Below, in pieces: positions 45,750 to 54,401 of a stretch of 64,000 nucleotides of DNA. The translations under genes and the position numbers were made by a program. Source of the DNA: Fulvimarina pelagi HTCC2506. Lineage in GTDB: Bacteria; Pseudomonadota; Alphaproteobacteria; Rhizobiales; Rhizobiaceae. The stretch lies in the NCBI RefSeq assembly GCF_000153705.1, contig NZ_DS022272.1, forward strand, positions 3,440,332 through 3,504,331, read 5' to 3'. The notes under the pieces were generated by a model, which saw nothing but the letters and a program-made list of their open reading frames with translations, had not been told where the DNA came from and did no database searches. The stretch's first letter is position 1. Every line of letters starts with the position of its first letter.

Positions 45750-46763
45750 TCAGGAGCGGCCGCGCCAGGTCGTCCAGCGATGTTTGATCTCTCCGACGAT
45801 GCCGCGCCGGAAGGCGAGCACGCAGAACACGAAGACGGCGCCCTGCACGATGGTCGATACCGATCCGATCTGGGCGAGTTCGTTCTGTAGCGTGATGATG
45901 ATCGTCGCGCCGACGAGGGGGCCGACCATCGTCCCGATGCCGCCGAGCACCGCCATCAAGACGACTTCGCCGCTCATCTGCCATTGAATGTCCGTCAGCG
46001 AAGCGAGCTGGAAGACCATGACTTTGGTCGAGCCGGCAAGACCGGAGAGAGCGGCCGACAGCACGAAGGCCATCAGCTTGTAGCGGTCTGCATCGTAGCC
46101 GAGGGAAATCGCCCGCGGCTCGTTCTCGCGGATCGATTTCAGCACCTGTCCGAATGGCGAATGCACTGTGCGATAGACGATGAAAAGGCCGATGCAGAAG
46201 ACGCCTAGCACCAGATAGTAGACGTTCATGTTACTCGACATGTCGATGATGCCGAAGAGGTCGCGTCGCGGCACGCCCTGCAACCCGTCCTCGCCGCCCG
46301 TGAACGGCGCCTGGAGAGCGACGAAATAGACCATCTGGGCGAGTGCCAGGGTGATCATCGCGAAATAGATGCCTTGGCGCCGGATCGCGAGGAGGCCCAT
46401 TGCCAGGCCGAGCAGAGCGCCGGCTGCGGTGCCGGCCAGAATGCCGAGTTCAGCGGTAAAACCGAGGGATTGCAGGCAGTAGCCCGTCACATAGGCCGAC
46501 ATGCCGAAGAAGGCTGCGTGGCCGAAGGACAGAAGCCCTGCAAAACCGAGGAGCAGGTTGAAGGCTGCCGCGAAGAGCGCGAAGCAGAGCACCTTTGCGA
46601 TCATCACCGGGTAGACGTAGTGCGGCAGGATCAGGAGGACGACGATGCCGATCGCCGACCAAAGCCGGATATCGGTCAGGACAGCCGCCGCGCCTGAAGT
46701 CGATGCGGTACCGGCTTTCGCCTCGCCCGCCCTGTTGAAGTCGGTTTTGGTCGTATCGGTCAT
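45750..46763 (-). CDS. Branched-chain-type ABC transporter permease (LivM family)
   Basis: 337-residue inner-membrane permease with ~9 hydrophobic segments; ATG 46763 overlaps the LivH-type stop by 4 nt. Family features: LLGFAGLLSFGHAAFFGMSAYVTG, ALGLL-type LAMGLLAIRRQGIYFAMITLALAQM, and the EAA-like loop KSIRENEPRAISLGYDADRYK contacting the ATPase. The transporter has no binding-protein gene in the window and lies on the same strand downstream of the allantoin-degradation genes. A purine-derived or urea-like substrate is as plausible as branched-chain amino acids; the sequence does not decide. Confidence 0.88.
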   Translation of the reverse strand: MTDTTKTDFNRAGEAKAGTASTSGAAAVLTDIRLWSAIGIVVLLILPHYVYPVMIAKVLCFALFAAAFNLLLGFAGLLSFGHAAFFGMSAYVTGYCLQSLGFTAELGILAGTAAGALLGLAMGLLAIRRQGIYFAMITLALAQMVYFVALQAPFTGGEDGLQGVPRRDLFGIIDMSSNMNVYYLVLGVFCIGLFIVYRTVHSPFGQVLKSIRENEPRAISLGYDADRYKLMAFVLSAALSGLAGSTKVMVFQLASLTDIQWQMSGEVVLMAVLGGIGTMVGPLVGATIIITLQNELAQIGSVSTIVQGAVFVFCVLAFRRGIVGEIKHRWTTWRGRS

Positions 46764-47644
46764 GCGGTTTTCCCGAACAGTCCGGCGGGTCTCACGACAA
46801 GGACGATCGCCATGACCACGAAGATGACGATGTTGGAAGCCTCCGGATAATAGACCCTCGTCAGGCCTTCGCACAGGCCTAGCAGGAAGCCGGAGATGAT
46901 TGCGCCCTTGATCGAGCCGAGACCACCGATGACGACGATCGCGAACACGACGATGATGATATTTGAGCCCATCAGAGGGTTCACCGAATAGATTGGCGCG
47001 GCGAGTACCCCGGCAAAGGCGGCGAGCGCGACGCCAAGGCCGTATGTGAGCGTCACGAGCAGGGGCACGTTAACGCCAAAGGCGCGTACGAGATCTGCGT
47101 TTTCCACCGCCGCGCGCATGGTCGCGCCGAGCCGCGTCTGTTCGATCAGGAACCAGGTGGCGCCGCAGACGATGATCGCCGCCACGATGACCCATGCGCG
47201 GTAGGTGGGCAGGAACATGAACCCCAGATTGAAGCCGCCCTGGAGTATACTTGGGATTGCGTAGGTTTCCCCCGAAACGCCGTACATCTGGCGGAAAAAG
47301 CCCTCGATCAGGAGAGCGAGGCCGAAGGTGAGAAGCAGACCGTAGAGATGGTCGAGATCGGCGATGGGACGGAGCAGGAAGCGCTCGATCACCATACCGA
47401 AGAGCCCGACGATGATTGGCGAAAGAAGCAATGCCGGCCAGTAGCCGATGCCGAGGATGTCGAGCAGCAAGAAGGCGACGAAGGCGCCGACCATGTAGAG
47501 CGCGCCATGGGCGAAGTTGACGATGTTCAAAAGGCCGAAGATCAGCGCGAGACCGAGGCTGAGAACCGCGTAGAACGCGCCGTTGATCAGCCCAATCAGG
47601 AGCTGGCCTGCGAAAACCGGGAAGGGGACTCCGAGAAAGTCCAT
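46760..47644 (-). CDS. Branched-chain-type ABC transporter permease (LivH family)
   Basis: 294-residue inner-membrane permease with eight or so helices. Begins MDFLGVPFPVFAGQLLIGLINGAFYAVLSLGLALIFGLLNIVNFAHGALYM, the LivH hallmark, and carries the ATPase-contact loop TRLGATMRAAVENADLVRAFGVN. Partner of the LivM-type permease with a 4-nt overlap. A 228-nt gap separates it from the upstream LivF-type ATPase gene, longer than the other junctions of the set. Confidence 0.88.
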   Translation of the reverse strand: MDFLGVPFPVFAGQLLIGLINGAFYAVLSLGLALIFGLLNIVNFAHGALYMVGAFVAFLLLDILGIGYWPALLLSPIIVGLFGMVIERFLLRPIADLDHLYGLLLTFGLALLIEGFFRQMYGVSGETYAIPSILQGGFNLGFMFLPTYRAWVIVAAIIVCGATWFLIEQTRLGATMRAAVENADLVRAFGVNVPLLVTLTYGLGVALAAFAGVLAAPIYSVNPLMGSNIIIVVFAIVVIGGLGSIKGAIISGFLLGLCEGLTRVYYPEASNIVIFVVMAIVLVVRPAGLFGKTA

Positions 47645-47872
47645 AGGTTTCGAAATCCTCGATCTGCGATTGTCACGGATCCGGTTGGCGTTGTCGGATC
47701 GTGAAGCCGCTCTTCAGGAATGGATGGAACGCGTCAGCGGTCGGTGCCGCGCTTTGCGTGTTGTCAAACTCCTAGCGGCTCGTTCCGGCGTTTTCGCCGT
47801 CGGCGCCTGCCGGTAGTAGACATTCTGTCGATATCATCCGCATGTCCTCCCAAGACCTCGGCATCCGGCGCG

Positions 47873-48577
47873 TCAGACGCCGAGATAGCCCGTGATCTTT
47901 TCCCTGTTGTTAGCGATCTCCGCGCGCTCGAACCGGTCGACCACCTCGCCATGCTCGATGACGTAGTGGACATCGCCCATGCGTTCGGCGAAGCGGAAGT
48001 TCTGTTCGACGAGGAGGATGGTGAACCCCTCGTCCTTCAGGCGTTTGATGATCTCTCCGATCTGCTGGACAATCACCGGGGCGAGGCCCTCGGTGGGTTC
48101 GTCGAGCAGAAGAAGTTGCGCCCCGGTCCGCAGGATCCGAGCAATCGCGAGCATCTGCTGTTCACCGCCCGAGAGTTTGGTGCCTTGGCTATTGCCCCGC
48201 GTCTTGAGGATCGGAAAGAGTTCGTAAACCCGCTCTTCGCTCATGCCGCCGTCGGCGATCACCGGCGGCAATTGCAGATTTTCCTTCACGTTGAGCGAGG
48301 AAAAGATGCCTCGCTCTTCCGGACAGTACGCGATGCCTCTTTTGGCGATCTGGTTGGAGGCGAGTTTTATCGTCTCGGTCCCCTCATGGACGACAGAACC
48401 CGTCCGATTCTTGACAAGACCCATGATCGAGCGAAGCGTCGTTGTCTTGCCGGCCCCGTTGCGGCCGAGTAAAGTAACGATCTGACCCTTTGGAACGGAA
48501 AACTCTATCCCGTGCAGGATGTGGCTTTCTCCATACCAGGCCTGCAGATTCTTTGTCTGGAGAAGGGTATCAGTCAT
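47873..48577 (-). CDS. ABC transporter ATP-binding protein (LivF family)
   Basis: 234-residue ATPase. Walker A GRNGAGKTT at about 38, Q-loop region YCPEERGIF, signature LSGGEQQMLAIARIL, Walker B LLLLDEPTEGLAPV and the H-loop VEQNFRFAERMGD. The GL-P insertion EGLAPVIVQQI is typical of LivF/UrtE. ATG 48577 overlaps the LivG-type gene by 8 nt. It energises the two permeases downstream. Confidence 0.9.
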   Translation of the reverse strand: MTDTLLQTKNLQAWYGESHILHGIEFSVPKGQIVTLLGRNGAGKTTTLRSIMGLVKNRTGSVVHEGTETIKLASNQIAKRGIAYCPEERGIFSSLNVKENLQLPPVIADGGMSEERVYELFPILKTRGNSQGTKLSGGEQQMLAIARILRTGAQLLLLDEPTEGLAPVIVQQIGEIIKRLKDEGFTILLVEQNFRFAERMGDVHYVIEHGEVVDRFERAEIANNREKITGYLGV

Positions 48578-49328
48578 CGGCTTCGCCCATATAGGCCGAA
48601 CGGACCTCCCGGTTCTGGCTCACCTCGTCGTAACTGCCTTCGGCGAGCACCGCGCCGAGCTGCAGCACGGTGATTGTGTCGGATAGGTCGGCGACGACGC
48701 TGAGATTATGCTCCACCATCAACACGGTGCGCCCTTTGGCGACTCGGCGGATGATATCGGCGACTCGCTGGACGTCGCCGGTTCCCATGCCGGCCATCGG
48801 CTCGTCGAGCAGCATCACCTTGGGTTCGAGTGCGAGTGTGGTCGCAAGTTCGAGCAGGCGCTTGCGGCCATAGGGCAATTCGGTGGCAAGGACGCTTTCG
48901 GAATCTTCGAGCCCTACCTGTGTGAGGATGGTGCGGGCATCATCGTTCAGGACGTCGAGCCGCGATTCGGGCTTCCAGAAATGATAGGAATTGTGCATCC
49001 GCCGCTGCAGGGCGACGCGGATGTTCTCCAGAAGCGTCAGATGCGGGAAGACCGAGGAGATCTGGAACGAGCGGACAGCACCTTTCCGCGCGATCTGCGC
49101 CGGCTTTTGCGACGTGATGTCTTTGCCGTTCAGCAGGATCGTGCCTGTCGTCGGCTCGAGGAACTTCGTGATCAGGTTGAACATCGTCGATTTGCCGGCG
49201 CCGTTCGGGCCGATCAGCGCGTGGATGGTGCCGCGCTCGACTTTTAGGGAAACGTCGTCAACCGCCGTGAAGCCTTTGAACGTCTTGGTCAAATTACGCG
49301 TCTCGATGGCGTAATCGGCGCTCGACAA
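48570..49328 (-). CDS. ABC transporter ATP-binding protein (LivG family)
   Basis: 252-residue ATPase. Walker A GPNGAGKSTM near residue 40, FQISSVFPHLTLLENIRVALQ, a signature that reads LPYGRKRLLELATTL instead of LSGGQ (normal in LivG/UrtD), Walker B VMLLDEPMAGMG and H-loop MVEHNLSVVADL. First gene of the ABC set and 143 nt after the ureidoglycolate lyase gene, so possibly part of the allantoin operon. Confidence 0.9.
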   Translation of the reverse strand: MSSADYAIETRNLTKTFKGFTAVDDVSLKVERGTIHALIGPNGAGKSTMFNLITKFLEPTTGTILLNGKDITSQKPAQIARKGAVRSFQISSVFPHLTLLENIRVALQRRMHNSYHFWKPESRLDVLNDDARTILTQVGLEDSESVLATELPYGRKRLLELATTLALEPKVMLLDEPMAGMGTGDVQRVADIIRRVAKGRTVLMVEHNLSVVADLSDTITVLQLGAVLAEGSYDEVSQNREVRSAYMGEADD

Positions 49329-49471
49329 TCGCTACCCCTCCCAAAGCTCGAATCGTCATTTCGTCTGCGATCTAACAAGACTCGAACGTTTAGGTCAAAG
49401 GATTTGGTCCCGCGAGTAAATCGCCGAAGACACTGCGGCGGCGCCCGATGCGCGCCAGTCGGCATGTCGAC

Positions 49472-49963
49472 TCAGGCGACGATCTCGTAGATCACGGCGC
49501 AGTCCGACTCCTCAAGGTTGTCACCCTTGCCGCCGCGGTCGACCACGAGGAAATCGGATACCTCCTCGAGCGCCAGCAACGGGTGATGCCAGACATTGCG
49601 GTGATAGGAGATGCCCTGACCCGGCGCGGCGAGAAAGGCGACCGGTTCGCCAGGCGCTCCGCTTTCGTCATGCGCGACGACGATGAGATAGGGCCGGGCA
49701 GAAAGCGGCATGAAGGCCTGACTGCCGAGCGGATGGCGTTCCATCATCTCGATCCGGATGGGGAAATCGAAGGGCTTTCCACGAAAGATCGATATCAGCG
49801 GATGTCCGCCTTCCGCCGATACATCCACCGGAGCGATGTCGTGGAAGCGGGTGGTCGTGCCCTTGTTGATGAGCCGGATTTCGGACGCGTTGTCGGTCTC
49901 GATGACCTCGCCGAAGGGACGGAATGCGTCGGCAGAGAGGGGGGTTGTCTTCAATTCCCACAT
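49472..49963 (-). CDS. allA: Ureidoglycolate lyase
   Basis: Cleaves ureidoglycolate to glyoxylate and urea, the last step of the allantoicase route. 163 residues from ATG 49963, overlapping allantoicase by 13 nt. Cupin-type fold with KTTPLSADAFRPFGEVIE, RHPLGSQAFMPLSARPYLIVV and GQGISYHRNVWHHPLLAL, where the conserved HxxxWHH-like segment forms the active site, and ending SDCAVIYEI. Fourth activity of the urate-degradation set after allantoinase, OHCU decarboxylase and allantoicase. Confidence 0.92.
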   Translation of the reverse strand: MWELKTTPLSADAFRPFGEVIETDNASEIRLINKGTTTRFHDIAPVDVSAEGGHPLISIFRGKPFDFPIRIEMMERHPLGSQAFMPLSARPYLIVVAHDESGAPGEPVAFLAAPGQGISYHRNVWHHPLLALEEVSDFLVVDRGGKGDNLEESDCAVIYEIVA

Positions 49964-50985
49964 GTTTTTTTCCCGAAAAGCCGCAGGCGCGAAATTCCGC
50001 CATCGGGGAAGATGTCGAGGCGGACGTGACTGATAGCGCCGTGGCGTTCGATGTCGCGCCCTTCGATCGTCAGTTCCGTATCGGCTTGGAGCTTGGTCGA
50101 GGTGACGATTTCCGGCCATAGCGAGGAGAGCGCCTCGATCTCCCTCTGCTGCGGGTTCTGAGTGAGCTTAGCAGCGCGCAGGGTGCATCGGTCGGGGTAG
50201 TTTCCCTTGAAATGCTTTGTGTCGATGAGGATGCGCTCGATCGTGCCGGGGTGTCCAAGACGGATCACGCACCAGTCGTTGCCGGGTGTGCGGCGGCGCG
50301 CGGTTTCCCAGCCGTCTGACATGACCGGCGCCGTACCGGGTGCGAGCATATTGGCAGGCGAGCCGTAATGGGCATCGTTCCAAGCGATAGCCGAGCCACC
50401 ATTGACGAGGGCGGCGAGATCGACGGTTTCGTCTGCGCCGACTTCGCTCCAGTCCTTCTCCACCGTGCCGTAGACCCGAAGCCGCGCGACGCCACCATCG
50501 GGAAAAATGTGAAGGCGCAGCCAGCGCGCGCTGGTGGGTGCGTCGAGATGGACGAGATTGTGCGAATCGCCTCGTAGCGATCGTTTACCGACGAGCGGCT
50601 GCCAGTCGTTCTCGCCGGGCTCACCCGGCACATCGGCTGCTTCGATCTTTGCTTCGGGCGGGAAGTTGCCGGTGAAGAACGAGGTGTCGATGTCCACAGC
50701 CGCGATCGTGCCGCGCTGCCCGAGCTTGACGACCGCATGGTCGTGGCCGGGCTCGCGCTTGCGGCGGGACTCCCAGCCGTCCATCCACTTGCCGTGATCG
50801 TCGAACCGGTCCGGGTAGAAGAGCGGGGGCTCAGGCAAGATCATGCGCGACTTGTCTGCGAAGAAATCGTCGGTCGCGAAAGTGACCTTCGTGCCGAGGC
50901 GCGGGTGAGCAAGATCCACAAATTTCCGCAGGAGCTCGGGCTCTTCGGCAAGGGGGTTGGAGGTAAGGAAGCGTTCGAAGCTCAT
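49951..50985 (-). CDS. alc: Allantoicase
   Basis: Hydrolyses allantoate to ureidoglycolate and urea. 344 residues; the start overlaps the preceding stop (ATGA). Two homologous beta-sandwich repeats are clear: FATDDFFADKSRMI ... GWESRRKREPGHDHAVVKLG ... DIDTSFFTGNFPP, and AHYGSPANMLAPG ... GWETARRRTPGNDWCVIRLG ... IDTKHFKGNYPDRC, each followed by HIFPDGGVARLRVYG / DIFPDGGISRLRLFG. This internal duplication is diagnostic. Confidence 0.96.
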   Translation of the reverse strand: MSFERFLTSNPLAEEPELLRKFVDLAHPRLGTKVTFATDDFFADKSRMILPEPPLFYPDRFDDHGKWMDGWESRRKREPGHDHAVVKLGQRGTIAAVDIDTSFFTGNFPPEAKIEAADVPGEPGENDWQPLVGKRSLRGDSHNLVHLDAPTSARWLRLHIFPDGGVARLRVYGTVEKDWSEVGADETVDLAALVNGGSAIAWNDAHYGSPANMLAPGTAPVMSDGWETARRRTPGNDWCVIRLGHPGTIERILIDTKHFKGNYPDRCTLRAAKLTQNPQQREIEALSSLWPEIVTSTKLQADTELTIEGRDIERHGAISHVRLDIFPDGGISRLRLFGKKTCGN

Positions 50986-52454
50986 TGCGTGTCCTTGGCC
51001 GTTGATCCGGCATTCTCTTTCTCGAAGATCGCGGCGATCCGGAAGGCCGCGATCTTCTCGACTTCGCGGCAGGCCATCTCGAATTCGGCCTCGCGATCGT
51101 TGTCGAGGCGGGTTTCGAAGGCGGCGAGAATGTCGTCCTTCGTCTTGCCTTTGACGGCAATGATGAATGGAAAGCCGAAGCGGTCGCGATAGGTGGTGTT
51201 GAGCTGGGTGAAGCGCTGGAATTCGTCCTTGCTCAGTCGGTCGAGCCCGGCACCGGCCTGTTCGGCCTTGGAACGTTCGGTCAGTTCGCCGGCAATCGCG
51301 AGCTTGCCGGCAAGATCGGGGTGAGCCTGAAGCACAAGCTGCCGTTCGCTTTCGCCGGCAAGTCGGAATTCCCGCGCCATGCCCGCAGCGAGCGTCTCTG
51401 CCGTATCGAAGGCGGGGGACAGGCCGAATCTATAGGCGCGTTCGGCGATGAAGGGTGAATGCTCGTAAACGCCCCCGAAGAGCGAGACGAAGGCTTCCCA
51501 TTCCATACCGCTCGGCCGGAACCGGGCTCGATAGGGAAATCGCGAGCGCCAGTGCTCGGCGATTTCGATTCGCTTGGCGACCCAGACATCCGGCTTCGAC
51601 TGAACATAATCGAGGAATTTCGCCAAAGCTGCCGCGCGTGACGGGCGACCGACGAGTCGGCAGTGAAGGCCGATGTTGAGCATCTTCGCGCTTCCGGCCT
51701 CGCCCTCGGCATAGAGGGTGTCGAAGGCATCCTTCAGAAACGTGAAATACTGGTCCCCGGAATTGAAGCCTTGAGGCGTCGCGAACCGCATGTCGTTGGT
51801 ATCGAGGGTATAGGGAATCACGAGGAGCGGGTTCGTCTCGGTCTCCTGCCAATAGGGCAGATCGTCGGCATAGGCGTCGGATGCATAGGCGAAACCGCCG
51901 TACTCGGCGGCAAGCTCCAAGGTGTGGATCGAAGATCGTCCCGTGTACCAGCCCTTCGGTTTCCCGCCGGTAATCGCCTCGTGGAGCGCGATCGCCGCCT
52001 CCATATGCTTGCGCTCGGCGTCCCGGTCGAACTCCTTGTACTCGATCCATTTCAGCCCGTGCGAGGCGATCTCCCAGTGGGCGTCCTGCATGGCAGCGAC
52101 GACGGCGGGATTGCGGGCGAGAGCAGTCGCGACTCCATAGACCGTGACCGGCATCCCGCGCTCGGTGAACATGCGGTGGAGACGCCAGAAGCCGGCGCGC
52201 GCGCCGTATTCGTAAATCGACTCCATGTTCATATGGCGTTGGCCGTCCCACGCGCTCGCGCCGACGATCTCCGAGAGGAAAGCCTCCGATGCCTTGTCGC
52301 CGTGAAGGACCGCGTTCTCGCCGCCCTCTTCGTAGTTGACGACGAACTGGACACAGATCTTCGACGGGCCGGAGCCGTTCGGGTTCGGCCATCGTGGATC
52401 CGGCGGCCGAGCACCATAGCCATGCAGATCACGGGGATAGCGGTATGATTTCAT
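50982..52454 (-). CDS. Bifunctional allantoinase (PuuE) / OHCU decarboxylase (UraD)
   Basis: 490-residue fusion. The N-terminal polysaccharide-deacetylase-like allantoinase (1-~310; YPRDLHGYGARPPDPRWPN, VQFVVNYEEGGEN, EIASHGLKWIEY, GWYTGRSSIHTLEL, LNIGLHCRLVGRPSR) converts allantoin to allantoate without the classical amidohydrolase metal centre. The C-terminal UraD domain (~330-485; VSLFGGVYEHSPFIAE, LQAHPDLAGKLA with the catalytic His, TTYRDRFGFPFIIAVKG) decarboxylates OHCU to S-allantoin. The two activities flank allantoin, so fusion channels it. First gene of the allantoin operon. Confidence 0.95.
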   Translation of the reverse strand: MKSYRYPRDLHGYGARPPDPRWPNPNGSGPSKICVQFVVNYEEGGENAVLHGDKASEAFLSEIVGASAWDGQRHMNMESIYEYGARAGFWRLHRMFTERGMPVTVYGVATALARNPAVVAAMQDAHWEIASHGLKWIEYKEFDRDAERKHMEAAIALHEAITGGKPKGWYTGRSSIHTLELAAEYGGFAYASDAYADDLPYWQETETNPLLVIPYTLDTNDMRFATPQGFNSGDQYFTFLKDAFDTLYAEGEAGSAKMLNIGLHCRLVGRPSRAAALAKFLDYVQSKPDVWVAKRIEIAEHWRSRFPYRARFRPSGMEWEAFVSLFGGVYEHSPFIAERAYRFGLSPAFDTAETLAAGMAREFRLAGESERQLVLQAHPDLAGKLAIAGELTERSKAEQAGAGLDRLSKDEFQRFTQLNTTYRDRFGFPFIIAVKGKTKDDILAAFETRLDNDREAEFEMACREVEKIAAFRIAAIFEKENAGSTAKDTQ

Positions 52455-52842
52455 TGGGTGGAGGACCTGACGTTCGAGGCATCCTCGTAGCCGATTGCCG
52501 CTGAGCGCCGCAATGGTGCGATCGAGCAGGACTGGGCGGAGAGACGTGGTTCGAGGTCAAGAAAAGACCCTTCGAATACATCGACGCATCGATCCAGCCT
52601 TCGGATTCATGGCTTTTACAAGGAGATATTGTGTCGAATTCTTGCCTAGCGTTCCAGGATTTTGCTTACTGGCAGCCCTAAAACCCTATTTCACAGGGGA
52701 GGTTGGCGACATGAACGGCGTATGAACAACGCCAATAGTGTTCGTTCATCAAAAACTTGGGAACCGATGCCCCTGCTCCGATCTTTCTTGGTCGACCCGC
52801 CGCGAGACGACAGCGGCGGCCAAAAATTCGGAGTATATCTCG
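52455..52842. other. 388-nt divergent intergenic region
   Basis: Separates the allantoin operon (minus) from the SH3/DUF1236 gene (plus). It contains a candidate promoter at 52662-52690 and a 4-codon ATG frame at 52711 after GGGGAGG, too short to call. No other gene seen. Confidence 0.5.
52662..52690 (+). promoter_or_regulatory. Possible sigma70 promoter upstream of the DUF1236 gene
   Basis: TTGCTT (52662-52667), 17-nt spacer, CCTATT (52685-52690). Orientation and distance suit the SH3/DUF1236 gene, with a leader of about 145 nt. Weak match. Confidence 0.3.
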
Positions 52843-53511
52843 ATGAAAGTTCTTCGTACCACGGCTCTCGTAGCCGGCGCTTCGCTCGCCGCTCTCGCGG
52901 CGACCCCGTCACTCGCACAGACAGCCGTTTCCTCGACCACGGATCTGAACGTTCGCGCAGGCCCGGGTCCAAACTACGAAATCATCGGCGTCCTGCCGCA
53001 GGGCTCGGCTGGTACTCTCGCCGGCTGCACTGAAGGCGGTAGCTGGTGCCAGGTCACCGTTGACGGGACGCAGGGCTGGGCTTCGGCGCAGTATCTGACA
53101 ACGGACGTCGATGGTGAGACGGTCGTCGTGGTGCAGCGGCGCCAAGCAGCACCCGAAGCAATCCCCACCGTCACCTATGAGGATGATGGTGGTGCAGGCG
53201 AGGTTGCCGGTGCAGCAGCAGGTGCCACGATCGGCGCGCTTGTAGGCGGCCCGGTTGGCGCGGCCGTCGGCGGCGGTGTCGGTTTGGCGGCCGGCGCGGC
53301 TCTTAATCCGCCCGACGAGCGCGTCGAATATGTTCGCTCCAATCCGGCCGAGCCCGTCTATCTCGAGGGCGAGACCGTCGTCGGTGCGGGCATCCCGGAG
53401 AACGTCCAGCTGAACCCGGTCCCGGAATACGAATACGAATACGCCAATGTGAACGGGCAGCAGGTTCTCGTCGATCCGGGCACTAGGCAGATCGTCTACA
53501 TCGTCCGCTGA
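52843..53511 (+). CDS. SH3-domain and DUF1236-containing secreted protein
   Basis: 222 residues from ATG 52843 (GGAG nine bases upstream). Signal peptide LVAGASLAALAATPSLAQ, a bacterial SH3 domain (~28-90; TTDLNVRAGPGPNYEIIGVL ... GTQGWASAQYL), a glycine-zipper segment (~118-150; AGATIGALVGGPVGAAVGGG), and a C-terminal DUF1236 region (NVQLNPVPEYEYEYANVNGQ, VDPGTRQIVYIV). Such proteins are abundant in the Rhizobiales envelope; role unknown. It has its own terminator and separates the two halves of the purine cluster without obvious functional link. Confidence 0.88.
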   Translation: MKVLRTTALVAGASLAALAATPSLAQTAVSSTTDLNVRAGPGPNYEIIGVLPQGSAGTLAGCTEGGSWCQVTVDGTQGWASAQYLTTDVDGETVVVVQRRQAAPEAIPTVTYEDDGGAGEVAGAAAGATIGALVGGPVGAAVGGGVGLAAGAALNPPDERVEYVRSNPAEPVYLEGETVVGAGIPENVQLNPVPEYEYEYANVNGQQVLVDPGTRQIVYIVR

Positions 53512-53536
53512 CTTCAGCGGTCAGAATGTATGGAAG

Positions 53537-53562
53537 CGGGCGTCCCTTGGGCGCCCGTTTTT
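53537..53562 (+). terminator. Rho-independent terminator of the SH3/DUF1236 gene
   Basis: Stem CGGGCGTCC / GGGCGCCCG (9 bp with one G-U) with a CTT loop and TTTTT, 26 nt after the stop codon. Confidence 0.88.
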
Positions 53563-54032
53563 CATTTTGCGTGTTTACCAAGGTCGCATCCGCACCCTGA
53601 CTGTCCCAGGCGTCGGCGGTTTCGACATGAAGGTAACGATTGGCCGTTGGTAAATCGCGAAAACGAGGTAACGAAACCCGAAGCTGGTGGCCGCCTCATC
53701 AAACCGCACCAAACCGGTCGTGCTGCTGCAATCGAAGTTTTTCAGGAGACCGGACTGGTCGCTCGTTCAAGTTTCTCGACGGGATACAGAGCCGTCGCAG
53801 GACACATCTATCTCATTTGATTTTTCTGATACATGGGGGGCGGCAGTCGCGGGGTTCGTCGAATGCCATTTCGTTGCAGGAAATGGATTGGGAGGAGCGC
53901 TGAGCGCTTTGATTGTCCTGCGCTCCTGTTCTGCTTTTGGTTTCAATGCAATGGGATAGCCCTCGTTCCTCTTGCAGCCCTACGCCCTTGCAGTGCATCA
54001 TCAAAGCCCAGAGAACGAAATCGAGGCGCAGG
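53563..54032. other. 470-nt region before the HIU hydrolase operon
   Basis: No supportable gene. Frames here are short, shifted and lack ribosome sites. It should contain the promoter of the uraH-xdhABC operon, but I could not identify convincing boxes or a purine-responsive operator. Confidence 0.45.
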
Positions 54033-54401
54033 ATGGCGGGCGAAAGCGGCGGCACACTGACGACCCATGTGCTGGATACCGCGACCGGCCAGCCCGCTCG
54101 CGGTCTCAGAATCAAGCTCTATTGGGTCGGCTCCAGCGGGGCCCGCGATCAGATTGCGGATTTGACCACGAACAGCGATGGCCGCTGCGACGGGCCGATT
54201 CTCGGCGCAGACGATTTCCAGATCGGGCTCTACGAACTGGTCTTCGAAGCAGGCGCTTACTTCGACGGGCTCGACCTCGATCTGCCCGACCCGAAATTCC
54301 TCGACGAAGTCGTGATCCGTTTCGGAATGAGCGAGCATACCCATTATCACGTGCCGCTTCTGATGTCTCCCTTCGGCTATTCCACCTATCGGGGGAGTTG
54401 A
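54033..54401 (+). CDS. uraH: 5-hydroxyisourate hydrolase
   Basis: Transthyretin-like enzyme that hydrolyses 5-hydroxyisourate, the urate oxidase product, to OHCU. 122 residues from ATG 54033 (GAGG upstream). Family signature LTTHVLDTATGQPARGLRI at the N-terminus with the catalytic His, and the terminal Y-R-G-S motif (PFGYSTYRGS) that distinguishes HIU hydrolase from transthyretin. The segment HTHYHVPLLMSPF supplies the other His. Its stop overlaps xdhA (TGATG). It feeds the OHCU decarboxylase encoded on the opposite strand. Confidence 0.95.
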   Translation: MAGESGGTLTTHVLDTATGQPARGLRIKLYWVGSSGARDQIADLTTNSDGRCDGPILGADDFQIGLYELVFEAGAYFDGLDLDLPDPKFLDEVVIRFGMSEHTHYHVPLLMSPFGYSTYRGS

